From the NCBI GenBank assembly GCA_022732315.1, contig JAIJUV010000028.1, forward strand, positions 1-20,229: a stretch of 20,229 bases of DNA. The letters run 5' to 3'. Numbering within the stretch: position 1 is the stretch's first letter; every line of letters begins with the position of its first letter. The position numbers and the translations under genes are program-made. Below, piece by piece: positions 1 through 9,402 of this stretch. The notes under the pieces were generated by a model. The model ran no database searches, was not told the origin of the DNA, and saw nothing but the letters and a program-made list of their open reading frames with translations. Source of the stretch: Prevotella sp. Its GTDB lineage: Bacteria; Bacteroidota; Bacteroidia; Bacteroidales; Bacteroidaceae.

Positions 1-18
1 AATGCAAACGTTTGCATT
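1..18. promoter_or_regulatory. LacI-family-type operator upstream of malQ
   Basis: AATGCAAACGTTTGCATT is a perfect 18-bp palindrome with a central CG, the form typical of LacI/GalR-family operators. The same 14-bp core (TGCAAACGTTTGCA) recurs once more, upstream of the GH97 gene. It begins at the window edge, so it could also serve a gene to the left. The regulator itself is not in the window; a MalR-like LacI protein is an inference. Confidence 0.75.
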
Positions 19-45
19 TGTTTTTCCTCGATTTGTGCAAAAGAA

Positions 46-78
46 CCGTACTTGTTACGGATATTTTTGCTAATTTCG
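46..78 (+). promoter_or_regulatory. Probable malQ promoter region
   Basis: Two overlapping candidates for the Bacteroidetes -7 element (TAnnTTTG) are seen: TATTTTTG at 62-69 and TAATTTCG at 71-78. The second, followed by CAC, aligns with the -7 box of the GH97 gene. No TTTG lies at the expected -33 spacing from either. A 5-bp inverted repeat (CCGTA/TACGG, 46-60) lies just upstream. The missing -33 element fits an activator-dependent promoter, but this is inference. Confidence 0.4.
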
Positions 79-124
79 CACCGGAAATAAAAATAATAAA
101 TAACTAACCTCTAAATGGAGTCTT

Positions 125-2800
125 ATGACAATTCATTTTAACATAGAATACAGAACCTTGTTCGGCGAGCAGCTCGTCTTGAACATTCAGAAGGAGGATG
201 AGGAACTCAAGTTCCCGATGACCACTCTCAATGGCGAGAGATGGTCGTTTGACTGGTGTGTAGAACAGCCAGCAAAGGTTTACACCTATTATTATAGTGT
301 AGAGCGCGATGGCAGGGTGCTCAAGACCGAGTGGCTTCTCGTGAAGCATTGCCTGGAACTGAACGCCACCAAGGCGGATGAGTTTACCCTCTATGACAGT
401 TGGAAGGTGATACCTGAGGATGCTTATCTTTACAGCAGCGCCTTCACCGATTGCATCAATCACCAGGCTCCTGAAGAACTGGCGATGCAGAACTGTGCCA
501 AGACCGTACGCCTCATCGTGCGTGCCCCTCAGCTTCGTGATGGAGAAAGACTCGGAGTGGTGGGTGCCGACAATGTGCTGGGTGCATGGAATGCAGAAAA
601 AATGCTGAAGATGACACAGCACACCTATAACGAATGGGTGGCAGATGTGGATGCTGTTCATCTGCAGACCGCTCACATGGAGTTCAAGTTTGTGGCTTAC
701 AACGAGAAGAAGGACCTGCTTTTCTGGGAAACAGGCATGAACCGCACCATCGACCTGCCGGAGATGAAGGCAGGCGATGCCATCGCTTATGAACTGGACC
801 AGGCTTTCTTCGCCCTCTACAACCGCAAGGTGGCCGGAACATTGGTTCCGGTGTTCTCTCTGCGTAGTGAGAAGAGTGCCGGTGTGGGCGACTTCGGTGA
901 TCTGAAGACCATGATCGACCTCGTGGCTTCTACCGGACAGAAAGTGCTTCAGCTGTTGCCTATCAACGATACCACCATCACCCACACTTGGACGGACAGT
1001 TATCCATACAGCTGTATCAGCGTCTTCGCCATCCATCCGATGTATGCCGATCTGAATGCGTTGCCAGCGTTGAAGGACAAGAAGGCTCGCGAGGAGGCAG
1101 AGAAGACCCGCAAGGAACTCAACGCCTTGCATCAGATTGATTATGAGAAGGTGAATGATTACAAGCAGGATTATCTGCAACAGATATTTGCACAGGAAGG
1201 TAAAAAGATGATGTCGGGAGCCGATTTCAAGGCTTTCATTCAGGATACACAACAGTGGCTCGTGCCTTACGCACAGTATTCTTACCTGCGCGACAAGAAT
1301 GGCACTGCCGACTTCACTCAGTGGCCAGACCATAACATCTGGGATGAGACTGAGCGCAAGGATTTAACGAACCCGGAAGCCGAGGCATACAAGAACGTGG
1401 AGTTCTTCTACTTCGTGCAGTTCATCCTGAACAAGCAGATGCAGGAGGCACACGAGCATGCCAAGGCAAAGGGTGTTATCCTGAAGGGTGATATTCCTAT
1501 TGGTGTACATCGCCACAGCTGCGATGTCTGGATGGAGCCTAAGTACTTCAATCTGAACGGTCAGGCGGGTGCTCCACCTGATGATTTCTCTGTGAATGGT
1601 CAGAACTGGGGATTCCCTACTTACAACTGGGATGAGATGCTGAAGGATGGTTGCCAGTGGTGGACCCGCCGCTTCCAGAATATGTCGAAGTTCTTTGATG
1701 CCTATCGCATCGACCATGTGCTCGGCTTCTTCCGCATCTGGGAAATCCCTGTGGATAGCGTGCATGGCTTGCTCGGACAGTTTGCCCCAGCCCTCGGCAT
1801 GACCCGTGAGGAGATTCAGAGCTACGGCTTGAACTTCCAGGAGGACAGATTCCTCCGTCCGTTCATTACCGACTGGATATTGGACCGTATGTTCCATGAG
1901 CGTGCCGACGAAGTGAAGGAGAAGTATCTCGACCGTCTGGATGAGGAACGCTATCAGATGAAGCCTGAGGTAGATACCCAGCGCAAGGTGGAGGCTCTCT
2001 TTGCTGGTGTTACTGATGAAAAGGAAATCTGGTTGCGTGATGGCTTGTATGCCCTGATCAGCGATGTGCTTTTCGTTCGCGACCGCAAGAACCCAGAGCT
2101 CTTCCATCCACGTATCTCGGCACAGCTTGACTTCATCTACGAGTCGCTCTATGATGTTGACAAGGCTGCGTTCAATCGTCTTTACAACGACTACTTCTAT
2201 CGCCGCAACAACCAGTTCTGGTATGGCGAGGCGATGAAGAAGTTGCCTAAGCTGGTTCAGGCTACCCGCATGCTGGTTTGTGCCGAAGACCTGGGTATGG
2301 TACCAGACTGTGTGCCATGGGTGATGAACGAATTGAAGATACTGAGTCTGGAACTCCAGAGTATGCCAAAGGATCCAACGGTTAAGTTTGGTCATCTGAG
2401 CCGTAACCCATACCGCTCTGTCTGCACCATCTCAAGTCATGATATGCCTACCTTGCGTATGTGGTGGGACGAGAATATCTCCCGTACCCAGGAGTATTAC
2501 AACACGATGCTCTATCGTGAAGGACCTGCTCCTCATCCGCTCCCTGGTTGGTTGGCAAGAGACATCATCTCCCGCCATCTTACCTCTCCATCCATGCTCT
2601 GCGTATTGAGCGTTCAGGATTGGTTGGCCATCGATGAAAAACTCCGTCTGCCAGATGCCGATGCCGAGCGCATCAACATCCCAGCCAATCCAAAGCACTA
2701 CTGGCGCTATCGCATGCACCTGAGTCTGGAAGAGTTGGCTGCCAGCAAGGAGTTCATGGAGAACATCACCGAACTGATAGCTCAGGGTGGCCGCAACTAA
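125..2800 (+). CDS. malQ: 4-alpha-glucanotransferase (amylomaltase), GH77 with N-terminal CBM20 domains
   Basis: This 891-aa protein has no signal peptide and should act in the cytoplasm, disproportionating maltooligosaccharides by moving glucan chains and releasing glucose. Two starch-binding CBM20-like domains precede the catalytic domain: one at the N-terminus (about 1-110) and a clearer one at about 127-215 with the LGAWNAEK-type motif. The GH77 barrel runs from about 240 to the end. The nucleophile is D530 (YRIDHVLGFFR), the acid/base is E721 (CAEDLG) and the third catalytic Asp is D773 (SSHDMPTLR). The length and domain plan match the large DPE2-like MalQ of Bacteroidetes rather than the roughly 500-700-aa enzymes of other bacteria. 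It is the first gene of the starch block, has its own LacI-type operator upstream and is followed by a terminator. Confidence 0.95.
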   Translation: MTIHFNIEYRTLFGEQLVLNIQKEDEELKFPMTTLNGERWSFDWCVEQPAKVYTYYYSVERDGRVLKTEWLLVKHCLELNATKADEFTLYDSWKVIPEDAYLYSSAFTDCINHQAPEELAMQNCAKTVRLIVRAPQLRDGERLGVVGADNVLGAWNAEKMLKMTQHTYNEWVADVDAVHLQTAHMEFKFVAYNEKKDLLFWETGMNRTIDLPEMKAGDAIAYELDQAFFALYNRKVAGTLVPVFSLRSEKSAGVGDFGDLKTMIDLVASTGQKVLQLLPINDTTITHTWTDSYPYSCISVFAIHPMYADLNALPALKDKKAREEAEKTRKELNALHQIDYEKVNDYKQDYLQQIFAQEGKKMMSGADFKAFIQDTQQWLVPYAQYSYLRDKNGTADFTQWPDHNIWDETERKDLTNPEAEAYKNVEFFYFVQFILNKQMQEAHEHAKAKGVILKGDIPIGVHRHSCDVWMEPKYFNLNGQAGAPPDDFSVNGQNWGFPTYNWDEMLKDGCQWWTRRFQNMSKFFDAYRIDHVLGFFRIWEIPVDSVHGLLGQFAPALGMTREEIQSYGLNFQEDRFLRPFITDWILDRMFHERADEVKEKYLDRLDEERYQMKPEVDTQRKVEALFAGVTDEKEIWLRDGLYALISDVLFVRDRKNPELFHPRISAQLDFIYESLYDVDKAAFNRLYNDYFYRRNNQFWYGEAMKKLPKLVQATRMLVCAEDLGMVPDCVPWVMNELKILSLELQSMPKDPTVKFGHLSRNPYRSVCTISSHDMPTLRMWWDENISRTQEYYNTMLYREGPAPHPLPGWLARDIISRHLTSPSMLCVLSVQDWLAIDEKLRLPDADAERINIPANPKHYWRYRMHLSLEELAASKEFMENITELIAQGGRN

Positions 2801-2826
2801 AATGTTGCAATAGCAAATGCAAAATC

Positions 2827-2842
2827 GTGCAAACGTTTGCAC
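2827..2842. promoter_or_regulatory. LacI-family-type operator upstream of the GH97 gene
   Basis: GTGCAAACGTTTGCAC is a perfect 16-bp palindrome sharing the 14-bp core of the operator at 1-18. It lies between the malQ stop and the malQ terminator, with its centre about 62 bp upstream of the GH97 -7 box. The repeat of a long exact core in front of two starch genes makes a shared LacI-type regulator likely. Confidence 0.8.
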
Positions 2843-2854
2843 CTTGATATACGG

Positions 2855-2888
2855 AAAAATACCCTCCCATTTAGCGGAGGGTATTTTT
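2855..2888 (+). terminator. Rho-independent terminator after malQ
   Basis: A perfect 13-bp stem (2855-2867 with 2876-2888) and an 8-nt loop end in a T-run. Its A- and T-rich stem base could let it work on both strands. It separates malQ from the GH97 gene. Confidence 0.85.
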
Positions 2889-2896
2889 GTTTTTTG

Positions 2897-2904
2897 TATC
2901 TTTG
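2897..2904 (+). promoter_or_regulatory. -7 element for the GH97 gene
   Basis: TATCTTTG is an exact match to TAnnTTTG and is followed by CAC, as in the malQ candidate. There is no TTTG 19-21 bp upstream; that position falls in the terminator hairpin. The leader to the ATG at 2988 would be about 75-80 nt. Confidence 0.5.
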
Positions 2905-2978
2905 CACTGTCTTAAGAATAAACAGATTATGATTAAGGTTAACTAACAAGGATTCAAAAAAACAAGAATAAGCAATAA

Positions 2979-5123
<2,145 letters not shown>

Positions 5124-5147
5124 TGATTAGGAACATAGAGAAGTAGA

Positions 5148-5181
5148 AGTTTAGGGAAGATTCTGATTTCTTCCCTAAACT
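5148..5181 (+). terminator. Terminator after the GH97 gene
   Basis: A perfect 13-bp stem (5148-5160 with 5169-5181) with an 8-nt loop is followed by CCTTTTC. The T-tract is short but the stem is strong, and it lies 24 bp after the stop codon. Confidence 0.75.
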
Positions 5182-5195
5182 CCTTTTCGGTTCTA

Positions 5196-5226
5196 TTTGG
5201 CAACTATCCATTTGAATATAGATTCA
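5196..5226 (+). promoter_or_regulatory. Possible promoter for the pullulanase gene
   Basis: TTTG at 5196-5199 is followed after 19 bp by TAGATTCA (5219-5226), which has two mismatches to TAnnTTTG. A terminator just upstream implies that some promoter must lie here, but this match is weak. Confidence 0.3.
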
Positions 5227-5243
5227 ATTAACAATAATAGATA

Positions 5244-7214
5244 ATGAAAATCCAAAAACTAATAATTGCAGCATTGACAGCATCGATTTTACCAACTTCA
5301 TTGAATGCGCAGCAGACATTCAATGAGATGATGTATTCCAAGGAGAAAACCATGTTCGTTCTCAATGCCCCTACAGCCGGCAAGTCTTCTGTTACCATCC
5401 GCCTTTATAAGGATGGACAAAAAGGTAAGGCTTACAAGACGCTGAAGATGAAGAAGATGGGCGATGAACGATGGGGGGCTACCGTGAAGGGCGACCTGAA
5501 GGGGAAGTTCTATACCTTTGATATCGGTAAGGGCGAAACTCCGGGTACATTTGCTAAGGCGGTAGGCGTCAACGGAAACCGTGGTGCTATCGTTGATTTG
5601 TATGATACCGACCCTGTGGGATGGGACAAGGATGTGCGCCCTGCCATCCAGTCGCCAGCCGACCTCGTCATCTACGAGCTTCACGTGCGTGATTTCTCCA
5701 TTTCTCCTACATCGGGTTTGAAATATCAGGGCAAGTATCTCGCCCTCACTGAGCCTAAGGCTATCGAATATCTCAAGAACCTCGGTATCAATGCCATCCA
5801 TTTCCAGCCGGTATTCGATTATGCATCAGTAGATGAAACCCAGCTCAACAAGCCTCAGTTCAATTGGGGCTACGATCCGAAGAACTATAATGTGCCGGAA
5901 GGCAGCTACAGCACCGACCCTTATGCTCCGGGAACCCGCATCAAGGAGTTCAAGGAGATGGTGATGGCGCTTCACAAGGCTGGTATCCGAGTGATTTTCG
6001 ATGCCGTGTATAACCATACCTTCGATATCAATGGTAGCAATTTCCAGCGTACCTATCCTGACTATTACTATCGCAAGAATAAGGAGGGTAAGTATAGCGA
6101 TGGTTCCGGCTGCGGCAACGAGACGGCTTCAGAAAAGCCTTTGATGCGCCAGTTTATGTTGGAGAGTGTGAAGTACTGGATTGATGAATTCCATATTGAC
6201 GGCTTCCGCTTTGACCTGATGGGTGTTCACGATATCGAGACCATGCAGGCTATCCGTGAGATGGTAAACCGCATCGATCCTAGCATCTATATCTATGGTG
6301 AGGGTTGGAGTGCAGGCAGCTGTGCTTATCCTACCGAAAAGCTCGCCATGAAGGCGAATACTCACCAGCTCAATGGTATCGGTGCCTTCAGCGATGATAT
6401 GCGTGATGCACTCCGTGGTCCTTTCTCTGATGACCATAAGGGTGCGCTCCTGGCTGGTCTTCCTGGCGAGGAGGAGAGTCTGAAGTTCGGTATCGTGGGT
6501 GGCATCGTTCATCCGCAGGTGGATATGAACAAGGTGAATTATGACAAGAAGCCTTGGACCAACAACCCAACTGAGCAGATCAGTTATGTAAGCTGCCACG
6601 ATGATATGTGTCTGGTAGATAGATTGAAGGCAAGCATCCCATCCCTGACGGATAAGAATATCCCGGAAGAGATGCGTACTGCCGAGTTGCTCCGCATCGA
6701 CCAGCTTGCCCAGACCTGTGTGTTCACTTCGCAGGGTGTGCCTTTCATCCTTGCCGGCGAGGAGATGCTTCGTGACAAGAAGGGTGTTCACAACAGCTAC
6801 AACTCTCCTGACAGCATCAACCAGTTTACCTGGACCAATCTGCAGAAGTATCCACAGGCATTCACCTTCTATAAGAATCTGATTCAGCTCCGCAAGAACC
6901 ATCCAGCCTTCCGTCTTTCTACAGGTGATAAGGTGCGTCTGCATCTGGAGTTCCTGCCTAGTCAGGATGCCAAGGGCAACAAGCAGACTTGCCTCGTTGG
7001 TTTCCAGCTCAAGAACCTGGAGGGCATCGATGCCTGGAAGCAGATCATCGTCATCTATAATTTCAACAAGCAGGCTAAGAAGATGCAGATTCCTGAGGGC
7101 AATTACACCGTGGCTTGCTGCAATGGTGTTATCAACGAGGAAGGTCTGGGTTTCATCTCTGCTAAGGAAGTAGAGGTTGCCCCTCAGTCTGCCTTGATTC
7201 TTTATCAGAAATAG
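5244..7214 (+). CDS. pulA: Type I pullulanase, GH13 with CBM48 (debranching enzyme)
   Basis: The 656-aa enzyme has a signal peptide (MKIQKLIIAALTASILPTSLNA, then QQ) without a lipobox, so a periplasmic location is expected. It should hydrolyse alpha-1,6 branch points in maltodextrins derived from amylopectin or pullulan. An N-terminal CBM48-like sandwich (about 30-105) precedes the GH13 barrel. The motif NWGYDPKNYNVPEGSYS is characteristic of type I pullulanases. Catalytic residues are D324 (GFRFDLMGVHD), E353 (YGEGWSAG) and D453 (SCHDDM). The C-terminal beta domain ends near the stop. It is about 50 bp upstream of the SusA-like gene with no terminator between them, so the two are probably co-transcribed. 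Confidence is high for pullulanase and moderate for exact substrate preference. Confidence 0.93.
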   Translation: MKIQKLIIAALTASILPTSLNAQQTFNEMMYSKEKTMFVLNAPTAGKSSVTIRLYKDGQKGKAYKTLKMKKMGDERWGATVKGDLKGKFYTFDIGKGETPGTFAKAVGVNGNRGAIVDLYDTDPVGWDKDVRPAIQSPADLVIYELHVRDFSISPTSGLKYQGKYLALTEPKAIEYLKNLGINAIHFQPVFDYASVDETQLNKPQFNWGYDPKNYNVPEGSYSTDPYAPGTRIKEFKEMVMALHKAGIRVIFDAVYNHTFDINGSNFQRTYPDYYYRKNKEGKYSDGSGCGNETASEKPLMRQFMLESVKYWIDEFHIDGFRFDLMGVHDIETMQAIREMVNRIDPSIYIYGEGWSAGSCAYPTEKLAMKANTHQLNGIGAFSDDMRDALRGPFSDDHKGALLAGLPGEEESLKFGIVGGIVHPQVDMNKVNYDKKPWTNNPTEQISYVSCHDDMCLVDRLKASIPSLTDKNIPEEMRTAELLRIDQLAQTCVFTSQGVPFILAGEEMLRDKKGVHNSYNSPDSINQFTWTNLQKYPQAFTFYKNLIQLRKNHPAFRLSTGDKVRLHLEFLPSQDAKGNKQTCLVGFQLKNLEGIDAWKQIIVIYNFNKQAKKMQIPEGNYTVACCNGVINEEGLGFISAKEVEVAPQSALILYQK

Positions 7215-7262
7215 TCTATATATAATAAGGTGTAAGAATAGTCTATATATAATAAGGTGTAA
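7211..7262 (+). repeat. Tandem 25-bp repeat in the pulA-susA junction
   Basis: The 25-bp sequence at 7211-7235 is repeated exactly at 7238-7262, a period of 27 bp with a two-base spacer. The first copy contains the TAG stop of the pullulanase gene. The second places AAGG about 10 bases before the ATG of the next gene, so the repeat duplicates the translation-initiation context. Confidence 0.95.
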
Positions 7263-7265
7263 AAT

Positions 7266-9191
7266 ATGAAAAAAATAATAGCTTCATTAGTGCTTATGGG
7301 TAGCGCAATAAGTATGAATGCGGCAGTCAACGTAAGCCGCATTGAACCTACCGACTGGTATGTGGGTATGAAGGATGCTTCGCTCCAGCTGATGGTGTAT
7401 GGCAAGGATATCAAGAATGCTGATGTTACGGTGGATTATCCGGGTGTGAAGGTGGATAGCATCGCCCGCCTCGATTCTCCTAACTACCTGCTGGTGTATC
7501 TCAATCTCGATGGTGCCAAGGCTGGAGAGATGACACTCAACTTCAAGCAGGGCAAGCAGTCGAAGAAGGTGAAGTATGTATTGAAGAACCGCGAGATGGC
7601 GGGCGACAAACGCATCGGTTTCTCTAACGAGGATGTGCTCTACATGCTGATGCCCGACCGCTTTGCCAATGGCAATCTGAAGAATGATGCATTCAAGAAC
7701 ATGCGTGACAAGACCTGCGACCGCACGGCACCTAGTCTTCGTCATGGTGGCGACCTGGAGGGAATCCGTCAGCATCTGGATTATTTCAACCAGTTGGGTG
7801 TAACCGCCCTGTGGTTTACTCCGGTTTTGGAGAACGACAGTCCTAATGATGGCAAGAACAGTACCTATCATGGTTACGCTACCACCAACTACTATCGTGT
7901 AGATCCACGCTTCGGAACCAACGAGGAGTACAAGCAGCTTACTGCTGAGGCTCACAAGAAGGGATTGAAGGTGGTGATGGATATGATTTTCAACCATTGC
8001 GGTTTCGATCATCCTTGGGTAGCCGACATGCCATCGAAGGATTGGTTCAATGCCCCAGAATGGCTTGCTCCGGAAAACCAGACACCGGAGCATCAGAAGA
8101 AAATTGGTACCGTGGATGGTGCAGCCAAGGTGAACGACAAGTATCTGCAGACCAGTTACAAGTTGACTCCTGTGCTCGATCCATACGCCAGCAAGGTAGA
8201 TTTCACGGAAACCGTGGATGGTTGGTTTGTGCCAAGTATGCCTGATTTGAACCAGCGCAATCCTCACGTCATCAAATATCTGATTCAGAACAGCGAGTGG
8301 TGGATAGAGACCGTTGGCATCGATGGCATCCGCATGGATACCTATCCATACGCCGACCGTGATGCGATGGCACACTGGATGAAGGTGCTGGGTGAGGAAT
8401 ATCCTCACTTCAATACCGTGGGCGAGACTTGGGTAACCGAACCAGCCTATACCGCCGCATGGCAGAAGGACAGCAAGCTCTCAGAAAAGAACAGCTATCT
8501 CCCAACCGTGATGGATTTCGCCTTCTTCGACCGCATCAACAGTGCGAAGAACGAGGAGACTGATGACTGGTGGAACGGCATGAACCGCATCTACAATGTG
8601 TTCTGCTACGACTATCTCTATCCTAATCCAAAAAGCGTGATGGCATTCGTTGAGAATCACGATACCGACCGCTTCCTGGGTGAAGGCAAGGATACCCTGG
8701 CATTGAAGCAGGCACTGGCACTTCTCCTTACCGTCAACCGCACTCCACAGCTCTATTACGGAACCGAGGTGCTGATGAATGGTACCAAGAGTGTAACCGA
8801 TGGCAATGTGCGCAAGGACTTCCCTGGAGGTTGGGCAGGTGACAAGCACAATGCCTTTACTGCCGAAGGAAGAACGCAGGCTGAAAACCAGATGTTCGAC
8901 TGGCTCAGCCGATTATTGCATTGGCGCCAGGGCAACGAAGTTGTCACCAAGGGCAAGCAGACCCAGTTCTGTCCGCAGAAGGGTGTGTATGTCATCGCCC
9001 GCCAGTACAAGGGGAAGAACGTGATGACCATCATCAACGGCAAGAAGGAAGCCAACGAACTGAATGTTTCCCGCTATGCGGAAATCATTGGAAATGCAGA
9101 GAAAGCAACTGATGTTACTAATGGAAGAACCGTTCTTCTGAATAAGAACATCAAGCTCCGTCCTCGTCAGGCGATGATTTTAGAGTTCTAG
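7266..9191 (+). CDS. susA: Periplasmic neopullulanase/alpha-amylase, GH13 (SusA-like)
   Basis: The 641-aa protein has a signal peptide (MKKIIASLVLMGSAISMNA, then AVNV). An N-terminal beta domain of the cyclomaltodextrinase type (about 22-115) begins with the family-typical RIEPTDWYVGM. The GH13 barrel follows, with catalytic D358 (DGIRMDTYPY), E387 (TVGETW) and D466 (VENHDTDRF), then a C-terminal domain ending RPRQAMILEF. The plan is that of SusA-type neopullulanases and cyclomaltodextrinases, which cut alpha-1,4 links in imported maltooligosaccharides or cyclodextrins in the periplasm. It follows the pullulanase gene closely, suggesting one operon that pairs debranching with endo-cleavage, and a strong terminator follows it. 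Cyclomaltodextrinase is the main alternative label. Confidence 0.92.
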   Translation: MKKIIASLVLMGSAISMNAAVNVSRIEPTDWYVGMKDASLQLMVYGKDIKNADVTVDYPGVKVDSIARLDSPNYLLVYLNLDGAKAGEMTLNFKQGKQSKKVKYVLKNREMAGDKRIGFSNEDVLYMLMPDRFANGNLKNDAFKNMRDKTCDRTAPSLRHGGDLEGIRQHLDYFNQLGVTALWFTPVLENDSPNDGKNSTYHGYATTNYYRVDPRFGTNEEYKQLTAEAHKKGLKVVMDMIFNHCGFDHPWVADMPSKDWFNAPEWLAPENQTPEHQKKIGTVDGAAKVNDKYLQTSYKLTPVLDPYASKVDFTETVDGWFVPSMPDLNQRNPHVIKYLIQNSEWWIETVGIDGIRMDTYPYADRDAMAHWMKVLGEEYPHFNTVGETWVTEPAYTAAWQKDSKLSEKNSYLPTVMDFAFFDRINSAKNEETDDWWNGMNRIYNVFCYDYLYPNPKSVMAFVENHDTDRFLGEGKDTLALKQALALLLTVNRTPQLYYGTEVLMNGTKSVTDGNVRKDFPGGWAGDKHNAFTAEGRTQAENQMFDWLSRLLHWRQGNEVVTKGKQTQFCPQKGVYVIARQYKGKNVMTIINGKKEANELNVSRYAEIIGNAEKATDVTNGRTVLLNKNIKLRPRQAMILEF

Positions 9192-9223
9192 TGAAAAGAT
9201 AAATTGTATTGAAATTTAGCTAT

Positions 9224-9266
9224 ATCCACCATAAATCACTCTTTGTGTATTTATGGTGGATTTTTT
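9224..9266 (+). terminator. Terminator after susA-like gene
   Basis: A perfect 13-bp stem (9224-9236 with 9249-9261), a 12-nt loop and a T-run mark the end of the enzyme block. AT-rich sequence begins just after it. Confidence 0.9.
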
Positions 9267-9347
9267 CTCACCTGTAAAAGTGTGTGGATGATATACTGAA
9301 CACTCCTTCTTTATTTACTGCCAACAAAATAAGTTTTGTGCATAATA

Positions 9348-9379
9348 TTTGGTAGTTGAAAATAAAAGTTGTACTTTTG
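9348..9379 (+). promoter_or_regulatory. Consensus Bacteroidetes promoter for the TPR regulator
   Basis: TTTG at 9348-9351 and TACTTTTG at 9372-9379 are separated by 20 bp, a full match to the -33/-7 consensus. The leader to the ATG at 9403 is short, roughly 15-18 nt. This is the best promoter match in the window and suggests basal, activator-independent expression of the regulator. Confidence 0.75.
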
Positions 9380-9402
9380 CACAATATTAAACAAAACTAC
9401 AG

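Noticed and set aside
104..1333. A 409-codon minus-strand frame opposite malQ, with similar long frames opposite other enzyme and regulator genes (for example 3906-5042, 7287-8408 and 14186-15484).
   Set aside because: Their translations have no signal peptide, domain or plausible composition (rich in His, Ile, Val and Leu runs), and they lie wholly opposite genes with clear catalytic motifs. They are by-products of codon bias.
9225..9236. TCCACCATAAAT, similar to the second TCCACC repeat before susC.
   Set aside because: It is the left arm of the susA terminator, single and unphased, with no promoter element placed to use it.
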